A stretch of 64,000 bases of DNA, taken from assembly GCF_023499215.1 (NCBI RefSeq), contig NZ_JAKHSK010000017.1:24223-88222 (forward strand). The letters are read 5' to 3'. Within the stretch, counting starts at the first letter, position 1. Every line of letters starts with the position of its first letter. This DNA comes from Zunongwangia pacifica. GTDB lineage: Bacteria; Bacteroidota; Bacteroidia; Flavobacteriales; Flavobacteriaceae. Below are positions 53,252 through 63,200 of the stretch, piece by piece. Made by a program: the position numbers and the translations under genes. A model generated the notes under the pieces. It did not search any database. It was not told the DNA's origin and worked only from the letters and a program-made list of their open reading frames with translations.

Positions 53252-55123
53252 GTGAATTACCTTTCTGTTGAAAATATTGCCAAGTCATACGGCGAACGCG
53301 TTTTATTTACTAATATCTCCTTCGGAATTAACGAAGGTCAAAAAGTTGGCTTTGTTGCCAAAAATGGTACCGGAAAAACTTCCTTATTAAATATTCTGGC
53401 CGGATTTGACACGCCAGATAAGGGAAACGTGGTGTATCGTAAAAACATCAAGACTGCGTTTTTACCGCAGGAACCAGACCTAAACCCTAATTTAACGGTA
53501 GAGCAAACCATCTTTTCTTCGGAAAATGAAACACTTGAAATTATAAAACGCTACGAAGCCGCGTTGGAAAACCCATCAGATACTGAAGCTTATCAAAAAG
53601 CATTTGAGGAAATGGAAGTGGCACAGGCCTGGGATTTTGAAACACAGTATAAACAAATCTTATTTCAGCTAAAACTGGAAGACTTACAAAAAGAAGTAAA
53701 AAACCTTTCCGGAGGGCAAAAAAAGCGACTGGCCTTAGCAACCATGCTTTTACAAAAACCTGATTTTATTATCATGGACGAGCCTACCAACCATCTAGAT
53801 CTGGATATGATCGAATGGCTGGAAGAGTTTTTCAGAAAAGAAAATTTCACTATTTTCATGGTTACGCACGACCGCTATTTCCTGGAGCGTGTTTGTAACG
53901 AAATCGTAGAACTAGATGAAGGTCAGCTTTATACCTACAAAGGGAATTACTCCTATTATTTAGATAAAAAAGAATCCAGAATCGAACTGGAAAACACCAA
54001 TACCGAAAAGGCAAAACAGCTTTTTAAGAAGGAATTGGACTGGATGCGTCGCCAGCCAAAGGCACGTACCACGAAATCCAAATCAAGAATCGACGATTTT
54101 CATGAAATAAAAGCAAGAGCTTCTAAACGACGTAAAGATCACGAGGTACAGCTCGAAATTAATATGGAACGCCTGGGTAGTAAAATGGTTGAGCTCCATA
54201 ATATTTCTAAAAGTTTTGAGAATAAGACGCTTTTCGAAAATTTCGACTATAATTTTCAGAAAGGAGAACGCGCCGGGATTATTGGCAAGAACGGAACCGG
54301 AAAATCGACATTTCTAAACATTCTTACAGGGAAACTAAAACCTGATACCGGCAAGGTTGTGGTAGGAGAAACCATTAAATTCGGTTATTACACGCAAAAT
54401 GGAATTGAGGTGAAGCCAGGCCAAAAAGTAATCGATGTAATTCGTGAATTTGGAGATTATATCCCCCTTAAAAAAGGCAAGCAAATTTCTGCGCAACAAT
54501 TACTAGAGCGTTTTCTTTTCGACCGTAAAAAACAATACGATTTTGTAGAAAAACTTAGTGGGGGCGAGAAAAAACGACTGTACTTATGTACCGTTTTAAT
54601 TCAGAATCCTAACTTTTTGATTTTAGATGAACCTACCAACGATTTGGATATCGTCACTTTAAACGTTTTGGAGAGTTTTCTTTTGGATTACCCAGGATGC
54701 CTACTTGTGGTATCTCACGATCGTTATTTTATGGATAAAATCGTAGACCACTTATTTGTTTTTCCCGGAAATCAACAAATTGAAGATTTCCCCGGAAATT
54801 ATTCAGATTACCGTGCTTATGAAGGCAATACAGCTGTAGCAGAAGAAAAAAAGGAGTCTTCAGCAGAAAAAACAACTAAAAGTGACTGGAAGGACAACAG
54901 CACAGGAACAAAACTGAGTTACAACGAGCAAAAAGAATATCAAAAATTAGAAAAGGAAATCGCTAAACTCGAAAATAAAAAAGAGCAAGTTCAGCAAAAG
55001 TTTCTTGAAGAAATGAGCGGAGAAGAAATCGATAAAACTTCATTAGAACTTAAAGATATCGAACAACAAATCGAAACTAAAACCGAGCGCTGGTTCGAAC
55101 TTATGGAAAAAATGGAAAGCTAG
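53252..55123 (+). CDS. ABC-F family ATP-binding protein
   Basis: A 623-residue soluble protein with two ABC cassettes. First cassette: Walker A AKNGTGKTS, signature LSGGQKKRLALA, Walker B FIIMDEPTNHLDLD. Second cassette: Walker A GKNGTGKST, signature LSGGEKKRLYLC, Walker B FLILDEPTNDLDIV. The linker (KARTTKSKSRIDDFHEIKARASKRR) is basic, and the C-terminus has a coiled coil (about 560-620). ABC-F proteins bind the ribosome and relieve stalled translation; the Uup-like C-terminal coil also fits DNA-related roles. The start is GTG, with a near-consensus TTTATTTG box 19 bases before. It is divergent from wza. Confidence 0.9.
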   Translation: MNYLSVENIAKSYGERVLFTNISFGINEGQKVGFVAKNGTGKTSLLNILAGFDTPDKGNVVYRKNIKTAFLPQEPDLNPNLTVEQTIFSSENETLEIIKRYEAALENPSDTEAYQKAFEEMEVAQAWDFETQYKQILFQLKLEDLQKEVKNLSGGQKKRLALATMLLQKPDFIIMDEPTNHLDLDMIEWLEEFFRKENFTIFMVTHDRYFLERVCNEIVELDEGQLYTYKGNYSYYLDKKESRIELENTNTEKAKQLFKKELDWMRRQPKARTTKSKSRIDDFHEIKARASKRRKDHEVQLEINMERLGSKMVELHNISKSFENKTLFENFDYNFQKGERAGIIGKNGTGKSTFLNILTGKLKPDTGKVVVGETIKFGYYTQNGIEVKPGQKVIDVIREFGDYIPLKKGKQISAQQLLERFLFDRKKQYDFVEKLSGGEKKRLYLCTVLIQNPNFLILDEPTNDLDIVTLNVLESFLLDYPGCLLVVSHDRYFMDKIVDHLFVFPGNQQIEDFPGNYSDYRAYEGNTAVAEEKKESSAEKTTKSDWKDNSTGTKLSYNEQKEYQKLEKEIAKLENKKEQVQQKFLEEMSGEEIDKTSLELKDIEQQIETKTERWFELMEKMES

Positions 55124-55250
55124 ATAATAGGAATATGTTGAATGATGTATTTTGAATTAATTTGAAAATGAGTTGATGTTCGCTAAAAATCAAAATTGAT
55201 TAATGATCATTGCTTATTGATCATTGAAACCGTAAACTACTAACTAAACA

Positions 55251-56021
55251 TTGCACCAACTAAAAGCTTACATAAAATTCTTGTTTTCGTCGCAAAATCA
55301 ACACGGATTGCATTCTCCTTTCGTGTACGATTTAGTGACCAATTGTTTTTACGACAAAAAAAAATATACGGAATATGCTAAAATCAGGAGTTATAAAGCA
55401 TCGCTTTTAAATAACCAAACTGAAATTGAGGTAACCGATTTTGGTGCCGGTAGTCGTATTTTTAAAAACAGTAAAAGAAAGGTTTCTGAAATCGCTAAAG
55501 TAGCCGGAATCACTTCAAAAAAAGCAAAATTCTTATTCAGGATTACTCAATATCTTCAGTTGAAGAACTGTTTGGAACTTGGAACCAGCCTGGGAATCGC
55601 CTCTGCCGCTATTGCTTCCGCAGAAAAAACAAGATTGATAACGATTGAAGGCTGCACGCAAACTGCAAAGATCGCCCGGCAGCAATTCGATAAATTCGGT
55701 TTTAAAAATATTGATCTTAAGATTGGCGAATTTCAGCTCTATTTATCTGATTTCCCTAATTCGGCAAAATTCGATTTTATATATTTTGACGGAAATCATC
55801 AAAAAGACGCTACGCTTCAATATTTCGAAATGCTTCTACCCACAGCGCATAATGATTCAGTTTTTATTTTTGACGATATTCACCTTTCCGAAGAAATGGA
55901 AGAGGCATGGGAAGAAATTCAGCAACATCCAAAAGTTCAGGTTACCATCGACACTTTTCATCTAGGCCTGGTTTTCTTCCGCTCTGAACAGGCAAAACAA
56001 GATTTTAAAATTAGATTGTAA
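55251..56021 (+). CDS. Class I SAM-dependent methyltransferase (O-methyltransferase-like)
   Basis: A 256-residue protein beginning at TTG. The N-terminus SQNQHGLHSPFVYDLVTNCFYDKK is characteristic of a Bacteroidota methyltransferase family. The SAM fold appears as CLELGTSLGIASAAIASA (about 103-120), ITIEGCTQTAKIARQQF, and DFIYFDGNHQKDATLQYFEML, then FIFDDIHLSEEMEEAW, similar to O-methyltransferases of class 24. Its 3' end overlaps that of the convergent GT-C gene by 11 bases. Substrate unknown. Confidence 0.82.
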   Translation: MHQLKAYIKFLFSSQNQHGLHSPFVYDLVTNCFYDKKKYTEYAKIRSYKASLLNNQTEIEVTDFGAGSRIFKNSKRKVSEIAKVAGITSKKAKFLFRITQYLQLKNCLELGTSLGIASAAIASAEKTRLITIEGCTQTAKIARQQFDKFGFKNIDLKIGEFQLYLSDFPNSAKFDFIYFDGNHQKDATLQYFEMLLPTAHNDSVFIFDDIHLSEEMEEAWEEIQQHPKVQVTIDTFHLGLVFFRSEQAKQDFKIRL

Positions 56022-57300
56022 CGCTATTGCTTTTACGAAATAACTTTATGTAAATAAATTGAATTACAAAGGCTAAAAAAAATAATTCTAATGCAGATTG
56101 TGGCACTCTAAATCTAAAACCTGAATACGTAATTATAGTAATACCAATAGTGGAAAAAATCAAAGCCAATGACAAACTCTTTGAGATTTTGTTTCTTAAA
56201 AAGAGAACGAAAATCATGGCTAAAAAACCTAAAACATGATAAACAACCCTCCCTTTTTCTAATACACCAGCTTTGCTATGTTCAGCTAAAGGATTGAACG
56301 CGCTTTTCAATTTTTTAAAAACTATTGGTAAAATTAATTCCTTATGAGTTTTAATAAAGTTTATCGTAGCATCTTTATATAACTGCATTTTTCCAACCTC
56401 ATTGTTTTCATAATTTTCTTGTTTTTCGTAATGAAGTAGAACCAAAGTTTCATCAGCTAAATCTCCATTCACATTATTATGTTCTTTTAAGACATCTTTA
56501 TTCCACCCCTTGGCCATTACTGCTCCCGTAGAAGTTGTTAGTAGTAGTGAGTCTGTTTCTAAAATAATTGTGTTTCTTACTACCCAAGCAAAAGGGATTA
56601 TTAACACAATTAGTCCTCCCATAAAAAAATGCTTAAATGGTATTTGTTTAAAAGCGAAAAGAAAAAGAAATATTAAAAAGGGAAAAAACAGATAATAAGG
56701 ATGGCAAATAGTGATTAAACCTCCTATTAAGGCAAGCGATAATATTATTTGATTTGATTTTAAATTTTCTTTTTTAGTAATAAAAAAAAGAAAAACTGTA
56801 AAAAGAAATAATGTTATAGGTTCAGAAAGAAAAACACGACTATAGATTTGCCAGCTTGGGCTTACCGCATATAAAAACACTGATATTACAATTGGCCAAT
56901 AGTCAAAACAAAGATTTTTGAGAGTTCTAAAAAACAAAAAACAACCCAAAACATGCAATAAGATTTTAAATATTATAAGATAAGTCAGTTTAAATCCAAA
57001 AAGAAAAAATATAGAAGCTATAATATACGGCCAAAATGGTGGGCGCCAGGTGCTATATGTTTTAAAGGCATAATCTTTATCATTTATATCCCCTGACTTA
57101 AAGTCTTTTAATAATTCTCCATATTCTAAATCTAGATGCCCATAATTTCCAGTTTTCAAAACTGATACTGCGAGATGGACATAATCTAAGGCATCCCCAT
57201 ATGTTCTATATTTTTCTTTTTCAGCTACTCTAAAATTATAAATTAAAATACATAGAGTTAGAATAGCTAAAAAAAATGGAATTACTTTTTTAGCATTCAT
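56011..57300 (-). CDS. GT-C glycosyltransferase (GT39/ArnT-like) membrane protein
   Basis: A 429-residue polytopic protein with about ten to eleven helices. The first periplasmic loop contains YRTYGDALDYVHLAVSVLKTG, with an Asp in the place used by GT-C enzymes for catalysis, and STWRPPFWPYIIASIFFLFG follows, as in PMT/ArnT proteins. Such enzymes move a sugar from a polyprenyl-phosphate carrier onto a protein, lipid A or glycan at the outer face of the inner membrane. The GT2 gene at 57300, overlapping by one base, probably supplies the carrier-linked sugar. Substrates are unknown. Confidence 0.75.
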   Translation of the reverse strand: MNAKKVIPFFLAILTLCILIYNFRVAEKEKYRTYGDALDYVHLAVSVLKTGNYGHLDLEYGELLKDFKSGDINDKDYAFKTYSTWRPPFWPYIIASIFFLFGFKLTYLIIFKILLHVLGCFLFFRTLKNLCFDYWPIVISVFLYAVSPSWQIYSRVFLSEPITLFLFTVFLFFITKKENLKSNQIILSLALIGGLITICHPYYLFFPFLIFLFLFAFKQIPFKHFFMGGLIVLIIPFAWVVRNTIILETDSLLLTTSTGAVMAKGWNKDVLKEHNNVNGDLADETLVLLHYEKQENYENNEVGKMQLYKDATINFIKTHKELILPIVFKKLKSAFNPLAEHSKAGVLEKGRVVYHVLGFLAMIFVLFLRNKISKSLSLALIFSTIGITIITYSGFRFRVPQSALELFFLAFVIQFIYIKLFRKSNSVTI

Positions 57301-58016
57301 TACTTTGATATTGTATTATATTTCAACACACACCACAAAGCTCTAAAGCCATCTTTCCAATTTATTTTCTTTCCCTCTTTATATGTTCTTCCATAATAAG
57401 ATATCCCAACCTCATATATTCGAACATCTGGCCATCTACTCATTTTAGCAGTAACTTCAGGTTCAAAACCAAATCGTTCTTCTTTAAGTTCCAAGCCCTT
57501 AAGAATATCTGCTCTAAATAATTTATAGCACGTTTCCATATCTGTAAGATTCAGATTGGTAAAAGCATTGCTTAAAAGGGTAAGAAATTTATTTCCTATT
57601 GTGTGCCAGAAAAACAATATACGATGAGCATTGCCCCCCATAAACCTAGAGCCATAAACTACATCTCCCTTTCCCTGCATTACAGGTTTCAGTAAGATAT
57701 TAAATTCATTTGGATCATACTCCAAATCGGCATCCTGTACAATAATAAAATCTCCTTTACAATTTGCTATTCCCTTATGTAAAGCCGCTCCTTTACCTTT
57801 ATTCATAGCTTGTTCGAGAAGGTTTATATTTACATTCCTGTTGTCTGCTATAAATGATTTAACCAGTTTCACCGTATTATCCGTGGAGCAATCATCTATA
57901 ACTAAAATCTCTGTATTAATATTATAATCCAGCTTAAGATACTTAAGCTCATTTAACACTTCAATTATAGTATTCTCCTCATTATATGCAGGAACTAAAA
58001 TGGATAAAGTTTTCAA
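57300..58016 (-). CDS. GT2 polyprenyl-phosphate sugar synthase-like (DPM1-like)
   Basis: A 238-residue GT-A enzyme similar to dolichyl-phosphate mannose synthase: TLSILVPAYNEENTIIEVLNEL, ILVIDDCSTDNTVKLV, NKGKGAALHKGIANCKGDFI and VQDADLEYDPNEF. The C-terminus has no membrane helices, as in the soluble DPM1 type. It likely makes a polyprenyl-phosphate sugar for the GT-C protein encoded immediately downstream, with which it shares one base. The pair forms a stand-alone two-gene unit outside the main exopolysaccharide locus. Confidence 0.87.
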   Translation of the reverse strand: MKTLSILVPAYNEENTIIEVLNELKYLKLDYNINTEILVIDDCSTDNTVKLVKSFIADNRNVNINLLEQAMNKGKGAALHKGIANCKGDFIIVQDADLEYDPNEFNILLKPVMQGKGDVVYGSRFMGGNAHRILFFWHTIGNKFLTLLSNAFTNLNLTDMETCYKLFRADILKGLELKEERFGFEPEVTAKMSRWPDVRIYEVGISYYGRTYKEGKKINWKDGFRALWCVLKYNTISK

Positions 58017-58117
58017 TTATTGAGAGATATCAAATTTTCGACTAAAATATAGAATTTATTTATTTAATGTAACAAAAACTAAATCCCTGCGTCATATCTT
58101 TAATAAACTGGTTTTCT

Positions 58118-58822
58118 ATGAGCAAGAAGGTTATCGAAATTAGAAATATTATTCGAAATTTCCCTTTAGGACAGGAAATTGTAAAAGTGCTTAAAGGTAT
58201 CGATCTGGATATCAATCGAGGTGAATATGTGGCCTTTATGGGACCTTCGGGATCAGGAAAATCCACTTTAATGAATTTATTGGGCTGCCTGGATACGCCA
58301 ACCGGTGGTTCTTATATTCTAAACGGAAAGGACGTAAGTAAAATGACCGATAGCGAACTTGCTGAAGTGCGTAACAAAGAAATTGGTTTTGTTTTCCAAA
58401 CATTTAACCTGCTGCCACGAACAACTGCTTTAGATAATGTAGCACTCCCCATGATTTACGCCGGTGCCTCTAAAGCCGATCGTAAAAAAAGAGCTGAAGA
58501 AGTTTTAAGGAATGTTGGGCTTGGTGATCGTATGGATCATAAACCCAATCAGCTTTCAGGAGGACAACGACAACGTGTAGCGGTTGGACGGGCTTTGGTC
58601 AATAAACCTTCGATTATTCTTGCCGATGAGCCAACAGGAAACCTGGATTCTAAAACTTCAGTAGAAATCATGAATCTTTTTGATGAAATTCATGCTGCAG
58701 GAAACACCGTAATTTTGGTAACTCACGAAGAAGATATTGCTGAACATGCCCACAGAGTTATACGTTTACGAGATGGAATTATTGAAAGTGATACCAGGAA
58801 AGAAGTAGTGAGTAGTGAGTAG
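58118..58822 (+). CDS. ABC transporter ATP-binding protein (LolD/MacB type)
   Basis: A 234-residue ABC ATPase. Walker A is GPSGSGKST (about 41-49), the Q-loop [18 protein letters not shown], signature [15 protein letters not shown], Walker [14 protein letters not shown] and switch His [11 protein letters not shown]. The sequence belongs to the LolD/MacB/FtsE-like branch that works with FtsX-fold permeases. No permease gene is adjacent; a LolC/E-like permease is at 7965-9197. The end of the gene and its stop codon lie in a 7-bp tandem repeat (58805-58828). Confidence 0.88.
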   Translation: MSKKVIEIRNIIRNFPLGQEIVKVLKGIDLDINRGEYVAFMGPSGSGKSTLMNLLGCLDTPTGGSYILNGKDVSKMTDSELAEVRNKEIGFVFQTFNLLPRTTALDNVALPMIYAGASKADRKKRAEEVLRNVGLGDRMDHKPNQLSGGQRQRVAVGRALVNKPSIILADEPTGNLDSKTSVEIMNLFDEIHAAGNTVILVTHEEDIAEHAHRVIRLRDGIIESDTRKEVVSSE

Positions 58823-58828
58823 TGAGTA
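58805..58828 (+). repeat. Tandem 7-bp repeat (GTAGTGA) across a stop codon
   Basis: Three complete GTAGTGA units plus GTA run from inside the last codons of the ABC ATPase gene through its TAG stop at 58820-58822. A change in unit number would shift the frame near the C-terminus, but every frame of this repeat either stops soon or adds only a few residues. Confidence 0.7.
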
Positions 58829-58939
58829 AATCTTATAATATAAATCATTCCAAGCTAATTCTATAATATCTATCGAAACTTCTTACTTTCAAAAAACAAC
58901 TCCTAAAAGCTTAAGGCTATTAGCTTTCTATAAAAACAT

Positions 58940-58947
58940 TAACTTTG
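58940..58947 (+). promoter_or_regulatory. TAnnTTTG promoter box of the 57-residue membrane protein gene
   Basis: TAACTTTG lies 26 bases before the GTG at 58974. The same octamer recurs upstream of the adenosyltransferase gene at 59157-59164. Confidence 0.5.
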
Positions 58948-58973
58948 TAAGCATAACTTAGAATCTTAAGCTT

Positions 58974-59147
58974 GTGTTCGATCTAGATCAGGAAACCTAT
59001 ATTTATCTTATCATTATTGCAGTTGGATTGCTAGTATTTTCAATGGGCGCCAAACAGCGAAAAAAAAGAAAAAGCAAAAACCTGGATTTTCGCAGAAGAT
59101 ATCAGGCGCGCAAAAAAGAAGAAGAAAAAGAGAAAGAAACCAAATAA
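58974..59147 (+). CDS. Small single-helix membrane protein, 57 residues
   Basis: Not a recognised family. From GTG at 58974 the frame gives 57 residues: an acidic N-terminus (MFDLDQETY), one hydrophobic helix (about 9-24, YIYLIIIAVGLLVFS), and a strongly charged tail with KQRKKRKSK, FRRRYQARKK and a Glu/Lys run. The layout suggests an inner-membrane anchor with a cytoplasmic basic tail. A TAACTTTG box lies upstream, and the gene is 58 bases before the adenosyltransferase. Real coding is supported by promoter position and composition only. Confidence 0.5.
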   Translation: MFDLDQETYIYLIIIAVGLLVFSMGAKQRKKRKSKNLDFRRRYQARKKEEEKEKETK

Positions 59148-59156
59148 ATGGTTATT

Positions 59157-59164
59157 TAACTTTG
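59157..59164 (+). promoter_or_regulatory. TAnnTTTG promoter box of the adenosyltransferase gene
   Basis: TAACTTTG lies 41 bases before the ATG at 59206, directly after the small membrane protein gene. This suggests that the adenosyltransferase has its own promoter. Confidence 0.5.
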
Positions 59165-59205
59165 TAACTTCGCTTTTCTCAACGTTCTTCTGAAAAAATT
59201 ACTGA

Positions 59206-59778
59206 ATGAAAATTTATACAAAAACAGGAGACAAAGGCACTACCGCATTATTTGGTGGCACCCGCGTTCCCAAACATCATATACGTATAGAAAGTTACGG
59301 CACCGTAGACGAACTTAACGCCCATATCGGCCTTATTAGAGATCAAAAAATAGATAACATTACTGCAGAAGTTTTACTTGAAATTCAGCATAAACTTTTC
59401 ACTATTGGCTCTATCCTCGCAACCGATCCAGAAAAAGCGACGCTAAAAAATGGCAAATCTCGCTTAAATATTCCGCGAATTTCTGAAGATGATATTCATT
59501 TACTGGAGACTGAAATGGATAGAATGAACGAAGAGCTTCCTGAAATGACCCATTTTGTACTTCCAGGCGGACATCAAAGTGTGTCATTCTGTCACATAGC
59601 CAGATGCGTTTGCAGGCGTGCAGAACGTTTAAGTACAGCTTTATACAATCAGGAAGCTTTTGACGAGGAAGTTTTAAAATACTTAAACCGACTCTCTGAC
59701 TACCTCTTTGTACTGGCACGACTATTGACTAAACAACTGCAAGCTGAAGAAATTAAATGGATTCCTGAAAAATCCTAA
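59206..59778 (+). CDS. Cob(I)alamin adenosyltransferase, PduO type
   Basis: A 190-residue protein. The N-terminal MKIYTKTGDKGTTALFGGTRVPK (nucleotide-binding), the RIESYGTVDELNAHIGLIR segment with the conserved SYGTVDELNA, and the C-terminal FVLPGGH, RCVCRRAERL and LNRLSDYLFVLAR motifs are all diagnostic of PduO-type ATR. It makes adenosylcobalamin from ATP and cob(I)alamin. No cobalamin operon is next to it; flavobacteria often carry it alone, serving methylmalonyl-CoA mutase. It is cytoplasmic. Confidence 0.93.
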   Translation: MKIYTKTGDKGTTALFGGTRVPKHHIRIESYGTVDELNAHIGLIRDQKIDNITAEVLLEIQHKLFTIGSILATDPEKATLKNGKSRLNIPRISEDDIHLLETEMDRMNEELPEMTHFVLPGGHQSVSFCHIARCVCRRAERLSTALYNQEAFDEEVLKYLNRLSDYLFVLARLLTKQLQAEEIKWIPEKS

Positions 59779-59878
59779 AAATTCAGTAATGTAAAAGTAA
59801 AACGTCGCTGTATTTGCTAAGCTTTTGGCGCTTTTGCTTATGTTCTTAACAATATTGATTAAAAAGCAGACTTTTTTC

Positions 59879-59908
59879 TTGGGTATTTCAGTAAAAAAAT
59901 TATTTTTG
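59879..59908 (+). promoter_or_regulatory. Consensus Bacteroidota promoter of the DUF2795 gene
   Basis: TTG at 59879-59881 and TATTTTTG at 59901-59908 are separated by 19 bp, an ideal match to the TTTG-N19-TAnnTTTG pattern apart from the first base. The start codon is 25 bases beyond the box. This is the best-formed promoter in the window. Confidence 0.7.
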
Positions 59909-59933
59909 CAGAAATTAAAAACCCGATTAACTA

Positions 59934-60155
59934 ATGTACTGGACTTTAGAATTAGCATCTTATTTAAGTGATGCACCATGGCCGGCCACCAAAGATGAGT
60001 TAATTGATTACGCCATTAGAACCGGAGCACCGTTAGAGGTTGTTGAAAACCTACAGGCCATTGAAGATGAAGGTGACTCTTATGATTCTATAGAAGAAAT
60101 ATGGCCGGATTATCCAACAGATGAAGATTATCTGTGGAATGAAGATGAATATTAA
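59934..60155 (+). CDS. DUF2795 family small acidic protein
   Basis: A 73-residue protein: MYWTLELASYLSDAPWPATKDELIDYAIRTGAPLEVVENL, followed by a very acidic tail (EIWPDYPTDEDYLWNEDEY). It matches the DUF2795 domain, which is short, helical and common in Bacteroidota. No function is established. The strong promoter, clear terminator and position before secA suggest steady high expression as an independent unit. It is cytoplasmic by absence of signal or helix. Confidence 0.85.
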   Translation: MYWTLELASYLSDAPWPATKDELIDYAIRTGAPLEVVENLQAIEDEGDSYDSIEEIWPDYPTDEDYLWNEDEY

Positions 60156-60181
60156 ATTACATTTGTACACATAAAGTTAAA

Positions 60182-60212
60182 AGTCTCATTTATTAATGAG
60201 GCTTTTTTTTTT
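60182..60212 (+). terminator. Intrinsic terminator after the DUF2795 gene
   Basis: AGTCTCATT pairs with AATGAGGCT (9 bp, one G-U) around a TATT loop, followed by about ten T residues. The secA promoter box begins 4 bases after the T-tract. Confidence 0.85.
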
Positions 60213-60215
60213 GCG

Positions 60216-60223
60216 TACCTTTG
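60216..60223 (+). promoter_or_regulatory. TAnnTTTG promoter box of secA
   Basis: TACCTTTG lies 22 bases before the secA ATG at 60246 and directly after the terminator of the preceding gene. Its upstream half would overlap the terminator hairpin. Confidence 0.55.
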
Positions 60224-60245
60224 AACTCCTAATAATAGAAAAACT

Positions 60246-63200
60246 ATGAGTTTTTTAGAATCTGTATTAAAAGTATTTGTTGGCGACAAATCCAAAAAGG
60301 ACGTCAAAGAAATACAACCTATTGTAGATAAAATTAAAGCGCTCGAAGCAGATTTTGAGACATTGAGTTTGGACGAGCTTCGCGCGAAGACTACACAATT
60401 TAAATCAAAAATATCTGAGGCTTTAAAAGATGTAAATCAACAGATTGAAAATCTTGAAAAAGAAGCTGAAGAATCTGATGATATTACCCGTAAAGAAGAT
60501 ATCTATGCTGAAATCGACGGACTTAAAGATAAGGCCTACGAAATTTCAGAAAGTGTTTTAAATGAAATTTTACCTGAAGCTTTTGCCACCGTTAAAGAAA
60601 CGGCAAAACGTTTTGCGACCAATCCTACTTTAGAGGTTACCGCATCTGCTTTTGATCGTGAGATCTCTGCTGAAAAGGATTATGTAAATCTTGAAGGTGA
60701 TAAAGCCATCTGGAACAACTCCTGGGATGCAGCCGGGAAACCGGTAACCTGGGATATGGTTCACTACGATGTACAGCTAATTGGTGGTATAGCCATGCAC
60801 CAGGGTAAAATTGCCGAGATGCAAACCGGGGAAGGTAAAACACTTGTGGCTACACTTCCTGTGTACCTTAACGCACTTACCGGGAGAGGGGTTCACCTGG
60901 TAACGGTTAACGATTATCTTGCAAAACGTGATAGTGCCTGGATGGCGCCCATATTCGAGTTCCATGGCCTAAGTGTAGATTGTATCGATTATCATCGTCC
61001 TAACTCGGCTTCCCGTAGAAAAGCTTATAATGCAGATATTACCTACGGAACCAATAACGAATTTGGTTTTGATTACTTAAGGGATAACATGTCGCATGCA
61101 CCAGACGATCTGGTACAGCGCCCACATAATTATGCGATTGTCGATGAGGTCGATTCCGTTTTAATTGATGATGCCCGTACACCGCTTATTATTTCAGGTC
61201 CTATTCCTAAAGGAAACATACATGAATTTGATCAGTTAAAACCTGCAGTTGCCAATATCTATGAAATTCAGCGTAAAAAAGCTACAGAATTTCTTCAGGC
61301 AGCTAAAAAGTTAATTACCGAAGGTGATCAAAAAGAAGGCGGACTTCAACTGTTACGTGCTTACAGAGCACTTCCAAAGAATAAAGCCTTAATAAAATAT
61401 TTAAGCCAGGAAGGTGTAAAACAAATCCTTCAAAAGACCGAAAATCATTACATGCAGGACAACAACCGCGAAATGCCAAAGGTTGATGCCGAATTGTATT
61501 TTACGATTGAAGAGAAAAATAACCAGATCGACCTTACCGATAAGGGTATCGAATATCTATCTGGACAGGATGATCCTAACTTCTTTGTATTGCCAGAAAT
61601 TGGTATGGAAATCGCCAAAATCGAAAACGAAGGTCTTTCTAAAGAAGAAGAAGCAGAGAAAAAAGAAGAACTTTTCCGTGATTATAGCGTAAAAAGTGAA
61701 CGTATTCACACGCTCCGCCAACTTTTAAAAGCTTACACCCTATTCGAAAAAGATACTGAATATGTGGTGATGGATAATAAGGTAAAGATCGTAGACGAGC
61801 AGACCGGTCGTATTATGGACGGTCGTCGTTATAGCGATGGGTTGCACCAGGCGATTGAAGCAAAAGAAAATGTAAAGATTGAAGATGCTACCCAAACTTT
61901 TGCCACAGTAACCCTTCAGAATTACTTTAGAATGTACCGTAAACTTTCGGGGATGACGGGTACGGCAGTTACTGAAGCTGGTGAGTTCTGGGAAATCTAC
62001 AAACTGGATGTTGTCGAAATCCCAACCAACAGACCTATTGCCAGAAACGATAAAGACGATCTTGTTTATAAAACCAAACGTGAAAAATATAACGCGGTAA
62101 TCGATCATGTAACCGATCTTTCTAAAGCAGGCAGACCGGTGCTAATTGGTACAACTTCTGTAGAAATTTCTGAGCTTTTAAGTAGGATGCTTAAACTTAG
62201 AAATGTGCCTCATAACGTATTAAACGCGAAATTACACAAAAAAGAGGCCGATATTGTTGCTGAAGCTGGTAAAGGTGGTGTGGTAACTATCGCAACCAAT
62301 ATGGCAGGTCGTGGTACCGATATTAAACTTTCTAAAGAAGTAAAAGAAGCCGGTGGTTTAGCCATTATTGGTACAGAGCGTCATGATTCCCGTCGTGTAG
62401 ACCGCCAGTTAAGAGGTCGTGCCGGTAGACAGGGAGATCCGGGTAGTTCTCAGTTTTACGTATCTCTGGAAGATAACTTAATGCGTTTGTTTGGATCTGA
62501 AAGAATTGCCAAGCTTATGGACCGCATGGGACTAGAAGAAGGCGAAGTGATCCAGCACGGTATGATTTCTAAATCTATCGAAAGAGCACAGAAAAAAGTG
62601 GAAGAAAATAACTTTGGTATTCGTAAACGTCTGTTAGAATATGATGATGTAATGAATGCCCAACGTGAGGTGATCTATAAACGTCGTTACCACGCCTTGT
62701 TCGGGGAGCGTTTACGCGTAGACCTTGCGAATATGATTTTTGATATTTCTGAATTAATTTCTGAAACAAATAAACCTACCAACGATTATAAGAATTTCGA
62801 ATTCGAATTAATTCGCTATTTCTCTATGAGCTCTCCAATTTCTGAAGCTGACTTCGGAAAAATGAATGCGCAAAAGATCACTGCTGAAGTTTACAAGGCA
62901 GCTTACGAGCATTATCGAGAAAAAGTGAAACATAGTGCTGCCAGAGCTTATCCAGTAATCGAGCAGGTTTACGAAGATGAAACAAATAACTTTGAGCGTA
63001 TATCTGTTCCATTTTCTGATGGACAAAAAACGCTTCAGGTAGTTACCAATCTTGAGAAAGCTTACGAAAGCAAAGGCGAGCAGTTAATCAAGGATTTTGA
63101 GAAGAACATCACTTTGGCTATCATTGATGATGCATGGAAAACGCATCTTCGTAAAATGGACGAGTTAAAGCAAAGTGTTCAGTTAGCCGTACACGAGCAA

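Noticed and set aside
55195..55240. Repeated TTGATCATTG-like words before the methyltransferase gene
   Set aside because: Two imperfect copies in an AT-rich gap; too weak to call an operator.
61740..62108. 122-codon minus-strand frame within secA
   Set aside because: It is the antisense of a highly conserved part of SecA; no independent evidence.
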